Source: an uncultured Clostridia bacterium
Lineage (GTDB): Bacteria; Bacillota; Clostridia; Christensenellales; Borkfalkiaceae
Assembly: GCA_944330115.1 (NCBI GenBank)
Contig: CALVIN010000001.1
Location: forward strand, 291,002-355,001
Reading direction: 5' to 3'
Length of the DNA: 64,000 nt
How positions within the stretch are numbered: position 1 is the first letter of the stretch; each line of letters opens with the position of its first letter. The translations under genes were made by a program, and so were the position numbers. The notes beneath the pieces are model-generated. The model was not told the origin of the DNA. It searched no databases and saw nothing but the letters and a program-made list of their open reading frames with translations. Of the stretch, positions 9,333 to 17,955 are shown piece after piece.

Positions 9333-10754
9333 TTACTGGATGGTTTCAACGTTGATGAGGTTGGAGTTGCCGCTCTTGCCGTTGGGGGTGCCGCCGGTGA
9401 GGACTATCTTGTCGCCCTTCTTTACGAGGCCGGTATCGATTGCCGCGCGCTTGCCGTAGTGGAAGAGCACGTCTACCGAATAGAACTCCTCGCTCATTAC
9501 GGGGATAACGCCCCAGCTGAGTGCAAGCTTTCTGTATGCGCGCTCGTCGGTGGTCATGCCGATTATGTCTATCATGGGACGGAAGCGCGAAACGAGTTTT
9601 GCGGTATAGCCCGAACGGGTGCACGCAACGATGAGCTTTGCGCCTATATCCTGGGCGAGCGTGCAGGCCGAGTGAGAGAGCGCCTCCGAAAGGGACTTTA
9701 TGTGATACTCTTCGGGAGCTATATAGGCGATATACTTGGTGTTTTCCTCCGCCTGGGCGGCTATGCGCGCCATTGCCTTTACAGCTTCAACGGGATATGC
9801 GCCGGCAGCCGTCTCGCCCGAGAGCATTATTGCGGACGAACCGTCGTAAACGGCGTTTGCCACGTCGGAGATCTCTGCACGGGTGGGGCGAGGCTGTTTT
9901 ATCATAGATTCAAGCATCTCGGTTGCGGTTATGCTGCGCTTGCCGTGCACGCGGCACTTGTGTATTATTGTCTTCTGTATGCTGGGCAGCTCTTCGAAGG
10001 GAACTTCCACGCCGAGGTCGCCGCGCGCTACCATTATGCCGTCGGATACGGCGAGTATCTCGTCGATGTTGTTCACGCCTGCGCGGCTCTCTATTTTTGC
10101 GATTATCTCTATGTCGCCTGCGGGGGAGCCGCACTTTTCAAGCCAGTTCCTCACGTCGATGACGTCCTGGGCGCGGGATACGAAGGAGCATGCGATGTAG
10201 TCGATGCCCTGCTCAACGCCGAAGGCTATGTCGGACTTGTCCTGCTCGGAGAGGTATACCATGTTGAGCTCTTTATCGGGGAAGAACATCGATTTGCGGT
10301 TGGAGAGTTCGCCGCCTATCACCGTCTTGCAGATGACGTCGGGCGCCTTTACTTCAACAACTTCGAATACCATGAGGCCGTTGTTCAAAAGTATCTTGTC
10401 GCCGGGGTTGAGCTGTTCGCATATGCCCTTGAAAGAGACCGAAACCCTCGTCTGGTCGCCTTCGATGTCTTCGGCGGTGAAGGTGAAGGGGTCGCCGTCC
10501 TTTAAGGTTATCTTGTTGTTTTTAAAGGTACCTATCCTGAATTCGGGGCCCTTCGTGTCGAGCATGATGGCGATGGGGACTTTCTTTTCTTCCCTCACCT
10601 TTTTAACTTTAGCTATCTTTGCGGCGTGTTCTTCGTGCGTCCCGTGCGAAAAGTTGAGCCTTGCAACGTTCATGCCGGCGTCGATGAGATCGGAAAGTAT
10701 CTCCTCGGTGTCGCTCGCGGGGCCGAGTGTGCATATGATCTTCGTCTTTTTCAT
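9333..10754 (-). CDS. pyk: Pyruvate kinase
   Basis: Final glycolytic enzyme: phosphoenolpyruvate + ADP to pyruvate + ATP, cytosolic. 473 residues, the compact form without the C-terminal PEP-utiliser extension found in many bacilli. Seen: KIICTLGPAS at the N-terminus, the NFSHG motif, MLDTKGPEFR, the active-site lysine and metal ligands in EIIAKIESRAGVNNIDEIL, MVARGDLGVEVP, and TRAEISDVANAVYDG...LSGETAAG. ATG follows AGGAG with good spacing. It is transcribed alone, divergently from rnpB, and ends at a terminator inside the convergent gap. Feeds pyruvate to the Pta-AckA branch encoded nearby. Confidence 0.98.
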   Translation of the reverse strand: MKKTKIICTLGPASDTEEILSDLIDAGMNVARLNFSHGTHEEHAAKIAKVKKVREEKKVPIAIMLDTKGPEFRIGTFKNNKITLKDGDPFTFTAEDIEGDQTRVSVSFKGICEQLNPGDKILLNNGLMVFEVVEVKAPDVICKTVIGGELSNRKSMFFPDKELNMVYLSEQDKSDIAFGVEQGIDYIACSFVSRAQDVIDVRNWLEKCGSPAGDIEIIAKIESRAGVNNIDEILAVSDGIMVARGDLGVEVPFEELPSIQKTIIHKCRVHGKRSITATEMLESMIKQPRPTRAEISDVANAVYDGSSAIMLSGETAAGAYPVEAVKAMARIAAQAEENTKYIAYIAPEEYHIKSLSEALSHSACTLAQDIGAKLIVACTRSGYTAKLVSRFRPMIDIIGMTTDERAYRKLALSWGVIPVMSEEFYSVDVLFHYGKRAAIDTGLVKKGDKIVLTGGTPNGKSGNSNLINVETIQ

Positions 10755-10849
10755 GTATCAATTACTCCTAAAGAAATTTTAACCTTTTTTCATCCATTAT
10801 ATATTTTAAAGTAAAAGATAAAAAAAATCAATTTAGTTGGCATAATTAG

Positions 10850-10878
10850 TTACAAAATTTTTTAAAGTATGCTACAAT
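10850..10878 (+). promoter_or_regulatory. rnpB promoter
   Basis: TTACAA, 17-nt spacer, TACAAT, placed 7-8 nt before the first paired base of RNase P RNA. Confidence 0.8.
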
Positions 10879-10885
10879 ACGGCTT

Positions 10886-11249
10886 GAGATCCGAGTTGTT
10901 CATACGGTCGCGGGCCGCCGAGAGGCGGCGTGAGGAAAGTCCGAGCATCACAGGGCAAGGATGCCTGCTAACGGCAGGAGGAGGCGACTTCAAGGAAAGT
11001 GAACAGAAATACACCGCGGCAGTTTTGCCGTAAGGGTGGAATGGCGAGGTAAGAGCTCACCGTCGCCCCGGTAACGGGGCGAGCCAATTAAACCCCATCC
11101 GATGCAAGATTGGGATAAGGGCTGCGTTAAATCGCGGGGCTGCCCGTCCGCTTTTATCCGTTAATATCGCTTTAGCTTGCCGGCGACGGCAAGCATAGAT
11201 AGATGACCGTACACGACAGAACTCGGCTTACAGATCAATCTCGGGTCTT
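10886..11249 (+). ncRNA. rnpB: RNase P RNA (bacterial class A-like)
   Basis: Catalytic RNA that matures tRNA 5' ends. Conserved blocks are present in order: GAGGAAAGTCCGAGCATC, ACAGGGCAAGG, GAACAGAAATACACCGC, a GGTAAGAGCTCACCG element, GATGCAAGATTGGGATAAGG-like specificity segments, and the 3' block AGATAGATGACCG...ACAGAACTCGGCTTACAG. Helix P1 pairs AGATCCGAG at 10887 with CTCGGGTCT at 11240-11248, which sets both ends to within a few bases. A strong promoter precedes it and an 18-bp terminator follows. Confidence 0.97.
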
Positions 11250-11251
11250 AA

Positions 11252-11289
11252 AAAATGGCGCCGCGGCAAGTTTGCCGCGGCGCCATTTT
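11252..11289. terminator. Bidirectional terminator (rnpB / tmcAL)
   Basis: Perfect 18-bp stem, arm beginning AAAATGGCGCCGCGGCAA, 2-nt loop, A-tract and T-tract on either side. It serves rnpB on the plus strand and tmcAL on the minus strand. Confidence 0.85.
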
Positions 11290-11348
11290 AATAATGTATA
11301 TACAATATTTTATATAATATATTGCAAAAACATAGAGTGTTGCCCGCT

Positions 11349-12560
11349 TTATTTTACTATCTTCACGGTGTAGTCGTACTGCGGCTGTTCGCCGTATATC
11401 AGCGCGCGCACAAAGTCGGCCTTCATGTCTGTCTGATAGCATTTGTGTGCCGCACTCTCGGGCATGGCGTAGCGTGCCGCGCCGGAAGGCGATAGCGCTT
11501 TTAGGCTCATCTTTTTGATTATCACAGGCAGGGAGGATCTTGAAAGTTCGGCAAAAATTTCATCCTTTATTTCTTCGCGCACGGCAAGCGGCTTTATATA
11601 CGTCCCCTCGGCGATGTGTCTGTTTACGTCGTCGGAGTAGATGCCGAGCATGTTCGCCGTAAGTATGCGCCTTATGCGGGAGGATGTATAGCGCTTGCTG
11701 GTAGCCTCGGCGATTATCTCTTCCGCGGGCAGCTCAATGCAGTTTTTAAGTTTGTTCTCCAGTCCTTCGGTGCACCCGAATATGCGGGTTATGTCGCTCT
11801 TTTCTGCCGAGCACAGCGCATAGCGCAAAAGTGCATCGGCCCTGTCATTCACGCCGTTGAAATTTACCTTTTTAATGGCATCGAAAACGTAATCGGGTAC
11901 ATTTCCGGCAACTTTAGCATTTTCTAAATTTGCGCGGATGGCGCTCGCCGAGGAGAAATTTTCCTTGAGCTCGCCGTCGCCGTAGCCTGCGCCCATGCGC
12001 TGTACGGGCAAAATCTCTATATCCGCGCCGGACGCCTTTATGGCGCGGGCATACTCCAAGGCAAGTATTCCGTTGGGAGAAGATACAAGCGTACCGTCTG
12101 CGCCGAGCGCGCCGAGCGCATCGGCAAGGCTTCGTTTATAGCTCTCGCCGCCCTTCATCTTATCGGTTATCGAGCGGCGGAGGGGGCTTTCGTCCCCGCC
12201 GGAGGTAATTATGTCGCACGCCCGCCATATATCGTCTGAATTGGCGTTTTCGCAGCCAAAGGCGAGGCAGGTTACCGCAGGTATGCGGGAGAGTATGCTT
12301 ATAGCGCCGCGCGCAAAAATTTCGGCGGGGGCCACCGAAAAGGCCGCGGGCAACTGAATTACGCAGTCGGTGCCGCCCCTTACCGCGTGTACGGCGCGCT
12401 CAAACTTTCCGAGCACGGTCGCTTCGCCCCGCTGAGTGAAGCTCGCGCTCATTATGCAGAGCACGGCATCGCACCCGGAGAGCTCTCTTGCGCGCTCTAT
12501 GAGGTATTTATGCCCGTTGTGGAAGGGGTTGTATTCGCAGATTATGGCGCAGATTTTCAT
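11349..12560 (-). CDS. tmcAL: tRNA(Met) cytidine acetate ligase (YlbM family)
   Basis: Nucleotidyltransferase-like enzyme that forms N4-acetylcytidine at the wobble base of elongator tRNA-Met, using acetate and ATP. 403 residues, typical length. The N-terminal CIICEYNPFHNGHKYLI contains the HXGH-type nucleotide-binding motif. IMSASFTQRGEATVLGKFERA and VIQLPAAFSVAPAEIFARGAI are family hallmarks. The ribosome site (GGTGAT) is weak. The gene is divergent from pta, which is a common clostridial arrangement. Its substrate acetate is the product of the pta-ackA pathway next door; a functional link is inference. Confidence 0.92.
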   Translation of the reverse strand: MKICAIICEYNPFHNGHKYLIERARELSGCDAVLCIMSASFTQRGEATVLGKFERAVHAVRGGTDCVIQLPAAFSVAPAEIFARGAISILSRIPAVTCLAFGCENANSDDIWRACDIITSGGDESPLRRSITDKMKGGESYKRSLADALGALGADGTLVSSPNGILALEYARAIKASGADIEILPVQRMGAGYGDGELKENFSSASAIRANLENAKVAGNVPDYVFDAIKKVNFNGVNDRADALLRYALCSAEKSDITRIFGCTEGLENKLKNCIELPAEEIIAEATSKRYTSSRIRRILTANMLGIYSDDVNRHIAEGTYIKPLAVREEIKDEIFAELSRSSLPVIIKKMSLKALSPSGAARYAMPESAAHKCYQTDMKADFVRALIYGEQPQYDYTVKIVK

Positions 12561-12588
12561 ATCACCGACCGAAAATGTTAGTTTTATC

Positions 12589-12617
12589 TTTACAATTGAA
12601 AAATTTTATTATATAAT
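12589..12617 (+). promoter_or_regulatory. pta-ackA promoter
   Basis: TTTACA, 17-nt spacer, TATAAT. The predicted leader of about 85 nt contains a small hairpin (TATCAAA/TTTGATA) before the AAGGAG ribosome site. Confidence 0.75.
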
Positions 12618-12707
12618 AATAAGCGGTACAAGGCCTTGCGGCGTCCCCGCACAGGCATTATATATCAAATTTTTTGATAAATAAAGTGTTTTAAGGAGAA
12701 ATTTTGT

Positions 12708-13712
12708 ATGGCATTACTTGACGAGATCAAGGCAAAAGCTGCTTCCCTTAAAAAGACTATAGTTCTTTGCGAGGGTGAGGACAAGCGCGTGGTTGAAGCC
12801 GCGGCGCAGATAACTAAGGAGGGAATAGCCAAGATAGTTCTTATCGGCAACGAGGAAGAGGCGAAGAAGGTCGCGCCCGGCGTCGATCTCACCGGCATCA
12901 CGCTCATAGATCCGCTCACCTCGGAAAAGACTGCAGAGTATGCAAAGATCCTGTATGAAGCAAGAAAGGCCAAGGGTATGACTGAGGAACAGGCCGCCCA
13001 GCAGGCCAAGGACAGGACTATGTTCGGCGCGCTCATGCTCAAGGCGGGCGACGTCGACGGCTATGTTTCGGGCGCTTGCCACTCTACGGCAAACACTCTC
13101 CGTCCCGGACTTCAGGTAGTTAAAACGGCTCCCGGCATAAAGACCGTTTCGAGCTGCTTTATAATGATCGCTCCCGAGGGCGGCAACAAATACAATCCCG
13201 ACGGCGTGGCTGTATTCGCCGACTGCGCTATAAACATCGAGCCCGACGCTCAGCAGCTTGCAGATATCGCCATATCTTCGGCAAAGACTGCCAAGACGCT
13301 CGCAGGCATCGAGCCCCGCGTTGCAATGCTCTCCTTCTCTACCAAGGGTTCGGGCAACGACGACAAGTTCTTCAAGTCCGTTCCCAAGATGCAGGAGGCC
13401 ACCAGGCTTGCAAAGGAGATGGCTCCCGACCTCGCTCTCGACGGCGAATTCCAGTTCGACGCGGCCGTAGCTCCCGAAGTCGGCGAACTCAAAGCTCCCG
13501 GCTCTGCCGTTGCGGGACATGCCAACGTATTCATCTTCCCCAATATCAACGCCGGCAACATAGGCTATAAGATCGCGCAGCGCTTCGGCGGATATATGGC
13601 GATCGGCCCCGTTTGCCAGGGCTTTGCAAAGCCGCTCAACGATCTCTCCCGCGGCTGCAACGTGGACGATATAGTGGCTACCGTGGCCGTTACCGCGCTT
13701 CAGGCGGAGTAA
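12708..13712 (+). CDS. pta: Phosphate acetyltransferase
   Basis: Converts acetyl-CoA and phosphate to acetyl-phosphate, cytosolic. 334 residues, the short single-domain form. Motifs: VLCEGEDKRVVEAA near the N-terminus, DVDGYVSGACHSTANTLRPG, ALDGEFQFDAAV, and AGNIGYKIAQRFGG...GPVCQGFAKPLNDLSRGC at the C-terminus. ATG after AAGGAG with 8-nt spacing. ackA begins 22 nt downstream with its own ribosome site, so the two form an acetate/ATP-generating operon expected in a fermenter. Confidence 0.98.
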   Translation: MALLDEIKAKAASLKKTIVLCEGEDKRVVEAAAQITKEGIAKIVLIGNEEEAKKVAPGVDLTGITLIDPLTSEKTAEYAKILYEARKAKGMTEEQAAQQAKDRTMFGALMLKAGDVDGYVSGACHSTANTLRPGLQVVKTAPGIKTVSSCFIMIAPEGGNKYNPDGVAVFADCAINIEPDAQQLADIAISSAKTAKTLAGIEPRVAMLSFSTKGSGNDDKFFKSVPKMQEATRLAKEMAPDLALDGEFQFDAAVAPEVGELKAPGSAVAGHANVFIFPNINAGNIGYKIAQRFGGYMAIGPVCQGFAKPLNDLSRGCNVDDIVATVAVTALQAE

Positions 13713-13734
13713 GTAAAGAGAGGATAGGAAAGTT

Positions 13735-14931
13735 ATGAAAATTTTAGTTATCAACGCAGGCAGCTCTTCGCTCAAGTATCAGCTCATCGACATGGAGACC
13801 GAGGGCGTGCTCGCCAAGGGCGGCTGCGAGAGGATAGGCATACCCGGCTCTATATTGAAGGCCAAGGGCAACGGCAAGGAGAAGGTGTATGAGCGCGATA
13901 TGCCCAACCACAAGGTGGCGATCGAGCTCGTGCTCGAAGCTCTCCACGACGACGAGATAGGCGTTATCAAGTCGATGGACGAGATCGACGCCGTGGGCCA
14001 CAGGATAGTGGCGAGCGGCGAATATTTCAAAAAGACCACGCTCGTAACCCCCGAAGTTATGAAAACTCTCGAGGAAAAGACCTTCGAGCTTGCGCCCCTT
14101 CACAACCCCGCGGCGGCGACTGCCATCCGCGCATGTATGGAGGTAATGCCCTCTACGCCTATGGCGCTCGTGTTCGACTCGTCCTTCCATGCCACCATGC
14201 CCGAAAAGGCATATCTCTACGGCATCAAGTACGAAGATTACAAGGCCTACGGCGTAAGAAAGTACGGCGCTCACGGCACCAGCCACAAGTTCGTATCGCA
14301 GGAGGCTGCAAAGTATCTCGGCAAAAAGCCCGAAGAACTTAAAATAGTTACCTGCCACCTCGGCAACGGTTCCTCTATAACCGCGGTAGACGGCGGCAAG
14401 TGCGTGGATACTTCCATGGGCTTCACGCCCCTTGCAGGTGTTTTGATGGGTACCCGTTCGGGCGACATCGACGCTTCCGCGGTTGAATTCCTCGCGCGCA
14501 AGAAGGGCATGAGCCATGCCGACATCGTGACTTACCTCAACAAGAGCTGCGGCGTTATGGGTATCTCCGGCGTTTCGAGCGACTTCCGCGATCTCATCGC
14601 TGGTTCCGAGGCGGGCAACGAGAGGTGCAAACTTGCGCTCGATATGTTCAGCTATCAGACCAAGCGCTTTGTAGGCTCATATGCCGCCGTTATGGGCGGG
14701 CTCGACTGCATAGTATTCACCGCCGGCATCGGCGAGAATACTCCCGTGGTTAGGGAGGGCGTATGCGAGGGGCTCGAGTTCCTTGGCGTCAAGCTTGACA
14801 AAGAGAAGAACAATCAGGGCAACAACGGCTCTATCCGCGATATATCCGCTGAGGACAGCAGGGTGAAGATACTCGTCATACCTACCAACGAGGAACTCGT
14901 CATCGCGCGCGAAACTGCCGAACTTTTGTAA
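13735..14931 (+). CDS. ackA: Acetate kinase
   Basis: Acetyl-phosphate + ADP to acetate + ATP. 398 residues. ASKHA-fold motifs: VINAGSSSLKYQLID at the start, VGHRIVASGEYF, FDSSFHATMPEKAYLYGI, RKYGAHGTSHKFV, HLGNGSSITAVDGGKCVDTS (phosphate 1/2 region), TRSGDIDASAV and FTAGIGENTPVVRE. ATG follows AGGAAAG. Second gene of the pta-ackA operon; no clear U-rich terminator follows, and the next promoter starts 30 nt downstream. Confidence 0.98.
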   Translation: MKILVINAGSSSLKYQLIDMETEGVLAKGGCERIGIPGSILKAKGNGKEKVYERDMPNHKVAIELVLEALHDDEIGVIKSMDEIDAVGHRIVASGEYFKKTTLVTPEVMKTLEEKTFELAPLHNPAAATAIRACMEVMPSTPMALVFDSSFHATMPEKAYLYGIKYEDYKAYGVRKYGAHGTSHKFVSQEAAKYLGKKPEELKIVTCHLGNGSSITAVDGGKCVDTSMGFTPLAGVLMGTRSGDIDASAVEFLARKKGMSHADIVTYLNKSCGVMGISGVSSDFRDLIAGSEAGNERCKLALDMFSYQTKRFVGSYAAVMGGLDCIVFTAGIGENTPVVREGVCEGLEFLGVKLDKEKNNQGNNGSIRDISAEDSRVKILVIPTNEELVIARETAELL

Positions 14932-14960
14932 AAAATTGGCCGCGCCGTTTACAAAATAAG

Positions 14961-14989
14961 TTGACAAAGGTGTGGCTTTATACTATAAT
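14961..14989 (+). promoter_or_regulatory. Consensus sigma-A promoter of DUF177-rpmF
   Basis: TTGACA, exactly 17 nt, TATAAT. The downstream ATG at 15007 leaves a leader of only about 10 nt with no Shine-Dalgarno. Confidence 0.8.
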
Positions 14990-15006
14990 TGCATAGTCGT
15001 TCTGAT

Positions 15007-15408
15007 ATGATTATTGACGTTGCAAGGCAGATAGCCCTAAAACAATACAGCGGGAACTTTTCGTTCGAATACGATTGCCCCGCCGAACTCGTACTTCTCC
15101 CGTCGGCGCAAATCGACGGCATAGTAAAGGTGGAGGGCGAGTTCGAGATATATGAAGACGATTCCGTAGGAATACGTTTAAAGATAAGTTATCTGCTGCG
15201 CGGAGAGTGTTCCTATTGCCTCGAGCCTGCGAGCGAGAGGGTGGAATACCAAAACGATATTTTGTATCTCACCGAGGACGACGGAGAAAATTATTCGTAT
15301 AACGGCTTTAAAATTGATTTAACTACTGCCGTAAACGATGCTGTTCTTTTCAGTCAGCCGCAGATTTTATTGTGCAGGCCAGATTGCAAGGGCATAGAGA
15401 TAAAATAA
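15007..15408 (+). CDS. DUF177 (YceD) family protein
   Basis: 133-residue protein of the YceD/DUF177 family, characteristically encoded before rpmF and linked in the literature with large-subunit rRNA accumulation. A CSYCLEP motif and a final CRPDCKG give paired cysteines that may bind a metal. The reading frame is open to 14989, but that TTG is inside the -10 box, so the ATG at 15007 (MIIDVARQIA) is the start. There is no recognisable ribosome site, consistent with a very short leader. Co-transcribed with rpmF 23 nt downstream. Confidence 0.85.
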   Translation: MIIDVARQIALKQYSGNFSFEYDCPAELVLLPSAQIDGIVKVEGEFEIYEDDSVGIRLKISYLLRGECSYCLEPASERVEYQNDILYLTEDDGENYSYNGFKIDLTTAVNDAVLFSQPQILLCRPDCKGIEIK

Positions 15409-15431
15409 AAAGGAAAGAGAGGTGTTAGAAT

Positions 15432-15620
15432 ATGGCAGTACCCAAGGGAAAACAGTCAAAGAGCAGAACCAACAGCAGGTTTGCAAACTATAAGGCATCG
15501 GCTCCCACGCTCGTGGAGTGCCCTCATTGCCATTCTATGATGCAGGCCCACAGGGTCTGCGGCAACTGCGGTTACTACGACAAAGTTGAAGTTGTTGCCG
15601 AGAAAGTTAAGAAAGACTGA
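15432..15620 (+). CDS. rpmF: 50S ribosomal protein L32
   Basis: 62-residue large-subunit ribosomal protein. Begins MAVPKGKQSKSRTNSR, as is typical. The four cysteines CPHCHSMMQAHRVCGNCGYY form the zinc-binding (C+) version. GGAAAGAGAGG precedes the ATG. Last gene of the DUF177-rpmF unit and followed by a terminator. Confidence 0.97.
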   Translation: MAVPKGKQSKSRTNSRFANYKASAPTLVECPHCHSMMQAHRVCGNCGYYDKVEVVAEKVKKD

Positions 15621-15640
15621 GTTTGATTTTAAACCGGTTG

Positions 15641-15672
15641 GCAGGCTGTCTTAAAATGGCAGCCTGCTTTTT
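15641..15672 (+). terminator. Terminator after rpmF
   Basis: GCAGGCTG / CAGCCTGC stem, 11-nt loop, followed by TTTTT. Confidence 0.85.
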
Positions 15673-15738
15673 GGCGTATTTTAAAGTTATATGAGCTGTA
15701 TTTAACGCGCCCTGCAAAACGGCGAGGCGCATTGTATT

Positions 15739-15785
15739 GCCGCAGACGGGGCGCGTTTCCGCACGTCCCGTCTGCGGCATTTTTT
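15739..15785 (+). terminator. Second terminator-like hairpin before htpG
   Basis: 12-bp perfect stem (GCCGCAGACGGG / CCCGTCTGCGGC) followed by ATTTTTT. No gene lies between it and the rpmF terminator, so it is probably a back-up. Confidence 0.75.
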
Positions 15786-15875
15786 ATATAATATGGTTTT
15801 AAAAGTTTATTTTTTAGTTTTAAGCGCCGCGGCGGAGTTTATAAAATAAATGTTACGTTACGGAGGTAATGCTAA

Positions 15876-17750
15876 ATGAAACGCGAAGGTAATATAAAGA
15901 TATCCAGCGAAAACATGATGCCGATAATCAAAAAGTGGCTGTATTCCGATAAGGACATATTTTTAAGGGAGATAGTCGCAAACGGCATCGACGCTATAAC
16001 CAAGTATAAAAAGCTTGTCGACATGGGCGAGGTTACAGACGACGGCGCGGAGCTGTGCGTAAAGATCTCTGTAGATAAAGACGCAAAGACGCTCACCGTT
16101 GAAGATAACGGCATAGGCATGACGTCAGACGAGGTGGAGAACTACATCACCCAGATAGCCTTTTCGGGCGCTTCCGACTTCCTCGAAAAGTATGAAAAGG
16201 CGGGCGGCGACGGCATAATCGGCCACTTCGGCCTCGGCTTCTATTCGGCGTATATGGTATCGGACGACGTGGAGATATTCACCAAATCGTTCAAGGACGA
16301 ACCCGCCGTACACTGGGAGTCCGACGGCAACTCGACTTACTCCATAGAGGACTGCGACAGGCAGGAGCGCGGCACCAAGATTGTGATGCACATTGCCGAC
16401 GAAGAGAAGGAGTTTCTGGACGAGGGCACGATAAGGACGCTGATAAGAAAGTATTGCTCGTTCATGCCCTACAATATCTACCTCTCATACAAGGGCGACG
16501 GCAAGGATAAGCCTCTCAACGAAACGCATCCTCTCTATACAAAGGACCCCAAGGAGTGCACCGACGAGGAGTATAAGAAGTTCTACACCGATACCTTCAT
16601 GGACTTCAACGAGCCTCTGTTCTGGGTGCACCTCAACATGGACTACCCGTTCCGGTTAAAGGGCATACTCTATTTCCCCAAGACGCGCAACAAGCTCGAG
16701 CTCGAGCGCGGCATGGTAAAGCTGTATTGCAACCAGGTGTTCATCGCCGACAACATAAAGGAAGTAATACCCGAATTTCTGATGCTGCTCAACGGTGTGA
16801 TAGACTGCCCCGATATCCCGCTTAACGTATCGCGCAGCTTCCTGCAGAACGACAGGCAGGTACAGAAGATATCCAAGCACATCACCAAAAAGGTGGCCGA
16901 CAAGCTCATTTCGCTCTTCAAAAACGACAGAGCAAAGTATGAGGAGTGCTGGGGCGATATCGCCAACTTTATCAAGTTCGGCTGCATAAAGGACAACGAC
17001 TTCTACGAGAAGGTAAAGGATATAATCATATACAAAGACCTCGACGGCAAGTACCGCACGCTCAACGAGTATTACGGTACGCCCGAAGAGGCGCCCGCAG
17101 AGGGCGAGAAGGCTGAAGGCGACAAGGCCGAGGGTGAAAATAAAGAGGCGGAAAAGGCGGAGGACAGGAAGCCTGAGATAAAGACGGTATACTACGTTTC
17201 CGACGAACTCACGCAGGCGCAGTACATCAAGATGTTCAAGGACGCCGGCCTCAACGCCATGGTGTGCGACAACTCGTACATCGATCCTCACTTTATAACC
17301 TTCCTCGAATATAAGTCGCCCGATAAGGTAAAATTTGCCCGCATCGATGCCGACATCGACGGCGCGCTCAAAGAGGGCGACAGCGCGGAAGACAGCGTGA
17401 TAGCCGATATATTCAAGGAGGCCATCGGCGACGACAAGCTCACCATAAAGACCGAAAAGCTCAAGAATACCGCCGTTCCCGCAATAATTAACGTCAACGA
17501 GATAATGCGCCGTTATTCCGAGATGGGTGAGATATACGGCATGTCGCAGGGCGAGCCCGCAAAGACGCTGGTAATAAACCTTGCCAACCCCATTGTGGCA
17601 AAGCTAAAGGATGCCGACGCCGACAAGCAGAAGTTTGCGGCATATCAGATATATCTGCTTGCGCTGCTCTCCTATAAAAAGCTTAGCAACGAAGAGCAGA
17701 CCAAACTTATCGAAAACGACCTCGCCATGATGGGCGACTACGTCAAATAA
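15876..17750 (+). CDS. htpG: Molecular chaperone HtpG (Hsp90)
   Basis: ATP-dependent Hsp90 chaperone, cytosolic dimer, 624 residues. GHKL ATPase motifs: LREIVANGIDAI (Asn replaced by GID context as in some clostridia), VEDNGIGMTSDEVE, FSGASDFLEKY, GHFGLGFYSAYMVSD and the middle-domain LYFPKTRNKLELERGMVKLYCNQVFI. Around residues 405-432 there is an unusual acidic, Glu/Lys/Ala-rich stretch (EGEKAEGDKAEGENKEAEKA) reminiscent of the charged linkers in eukaryotic Hsp90. ATG after GGAGGTAA. I see no CIRCE (TTAGCACTC) element upstream, so HrcA control is not indicated. Single-gene unit ending at a strong terminator. Confidence 0.96.
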   Translation: MKREGNIKISSENMMPIIKKWLYSDKDIFLREIVANGIDAITKYKKLVDMGEVTDDGAELCVKISVDKDAKTLTVEDNGIGMTSDEVENYITQIAFSGASDFLEKYEKAGGDGIIGHFGLGFYSAYMVSDDVEIFTKSFKDEPAVHWESDGNSTYSIEDCDRQERGTKIVMHIADEEKEFLDEGTIRTLIRKYCSFMPYNIYLSYKGDGKDKPLNETHPLYTKDPKECTDEEYKKFYTDTFMDFNEPLFWVHLNMDYPFRLKGILYFPKTRNKLELERGMVKLYCNQVFIADNIKEVIPEFLMLLNGVIDCPDIPLNVSRSFLQNDRQVQKISKHITKKVADKLISLFKNDRAKYEECWGDIANFIKFGCIKDNDFYEKVKDIIIYKDLDGKYRTLNEYYGTPEEAPAEGEKAEGDKAEGENKEAEKAEDRKPEIKTVYYVSDELTQAQYIKMFKDAGLNAMVCDNSYIDPHFITFLEYKSPDKVKFARIDADIDGALKEGDSAEDSVIADIFKEAIGDDKLTIKTEKLKNTAVPAIINVNEIMRRYSEMGEIYGMSQGEPAKTLVINLANPIVAKLKDADADKQKFAAYQIYLLALLSYKKLSNEEQTKLIENDLAMMGDYVK

Positions 17751-17766
17751 TTTTGCCAAATCATGC

Positions 17767-17803
17767 GGCCGCGCGCGCAGCAAAAAGCTGTGCGCGCGGC
17801 CTT
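17767..17803 (+). terminator. Terminator after htpG
   Basis: 15-bp GC-rich stem (GGCCGCGCGCGCAGC arm), AAAAA loop, then TTCT. Confidence 0.75.
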
Positions 17804-17898
17804 CTGTATGAAGGGCGGGCGCAATATAAAGCGATATGCCGAATGGTTATAAGTATGTGAAATATTTTTTTGCGTGAAATTCATACAGATGTAATTTT

Positions 17899-17927
17899 TT
17901 GTCAATAAACTTTGTGTATCATATTCT
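17899..17927 (+). promoter_or_regulatory. Promoter of the lipoprotein protease gene
   Basis: TTGTCA, 17-nt spacer, TATTCT, about 22 nt before the GGAGG ribosome site. Confidence 0.65.
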
Positions 17928-17955
17928 CACGATCGAAAAGGAGGATCGCTAAAAT

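Noticed and set aside
9459..10505. 348-codon open frame antisense to pyk, and similar long frames antisense to pta, hom and the ABC genes
   Set aside because: They follow the codon structure of the true genes in a GC-rich third-position context, have no ribosome sites and no family resemblance.
15786..15875. CIRCE operator before htpG
   Set aside because: TTAGCACTC with its inverted partner is absent.
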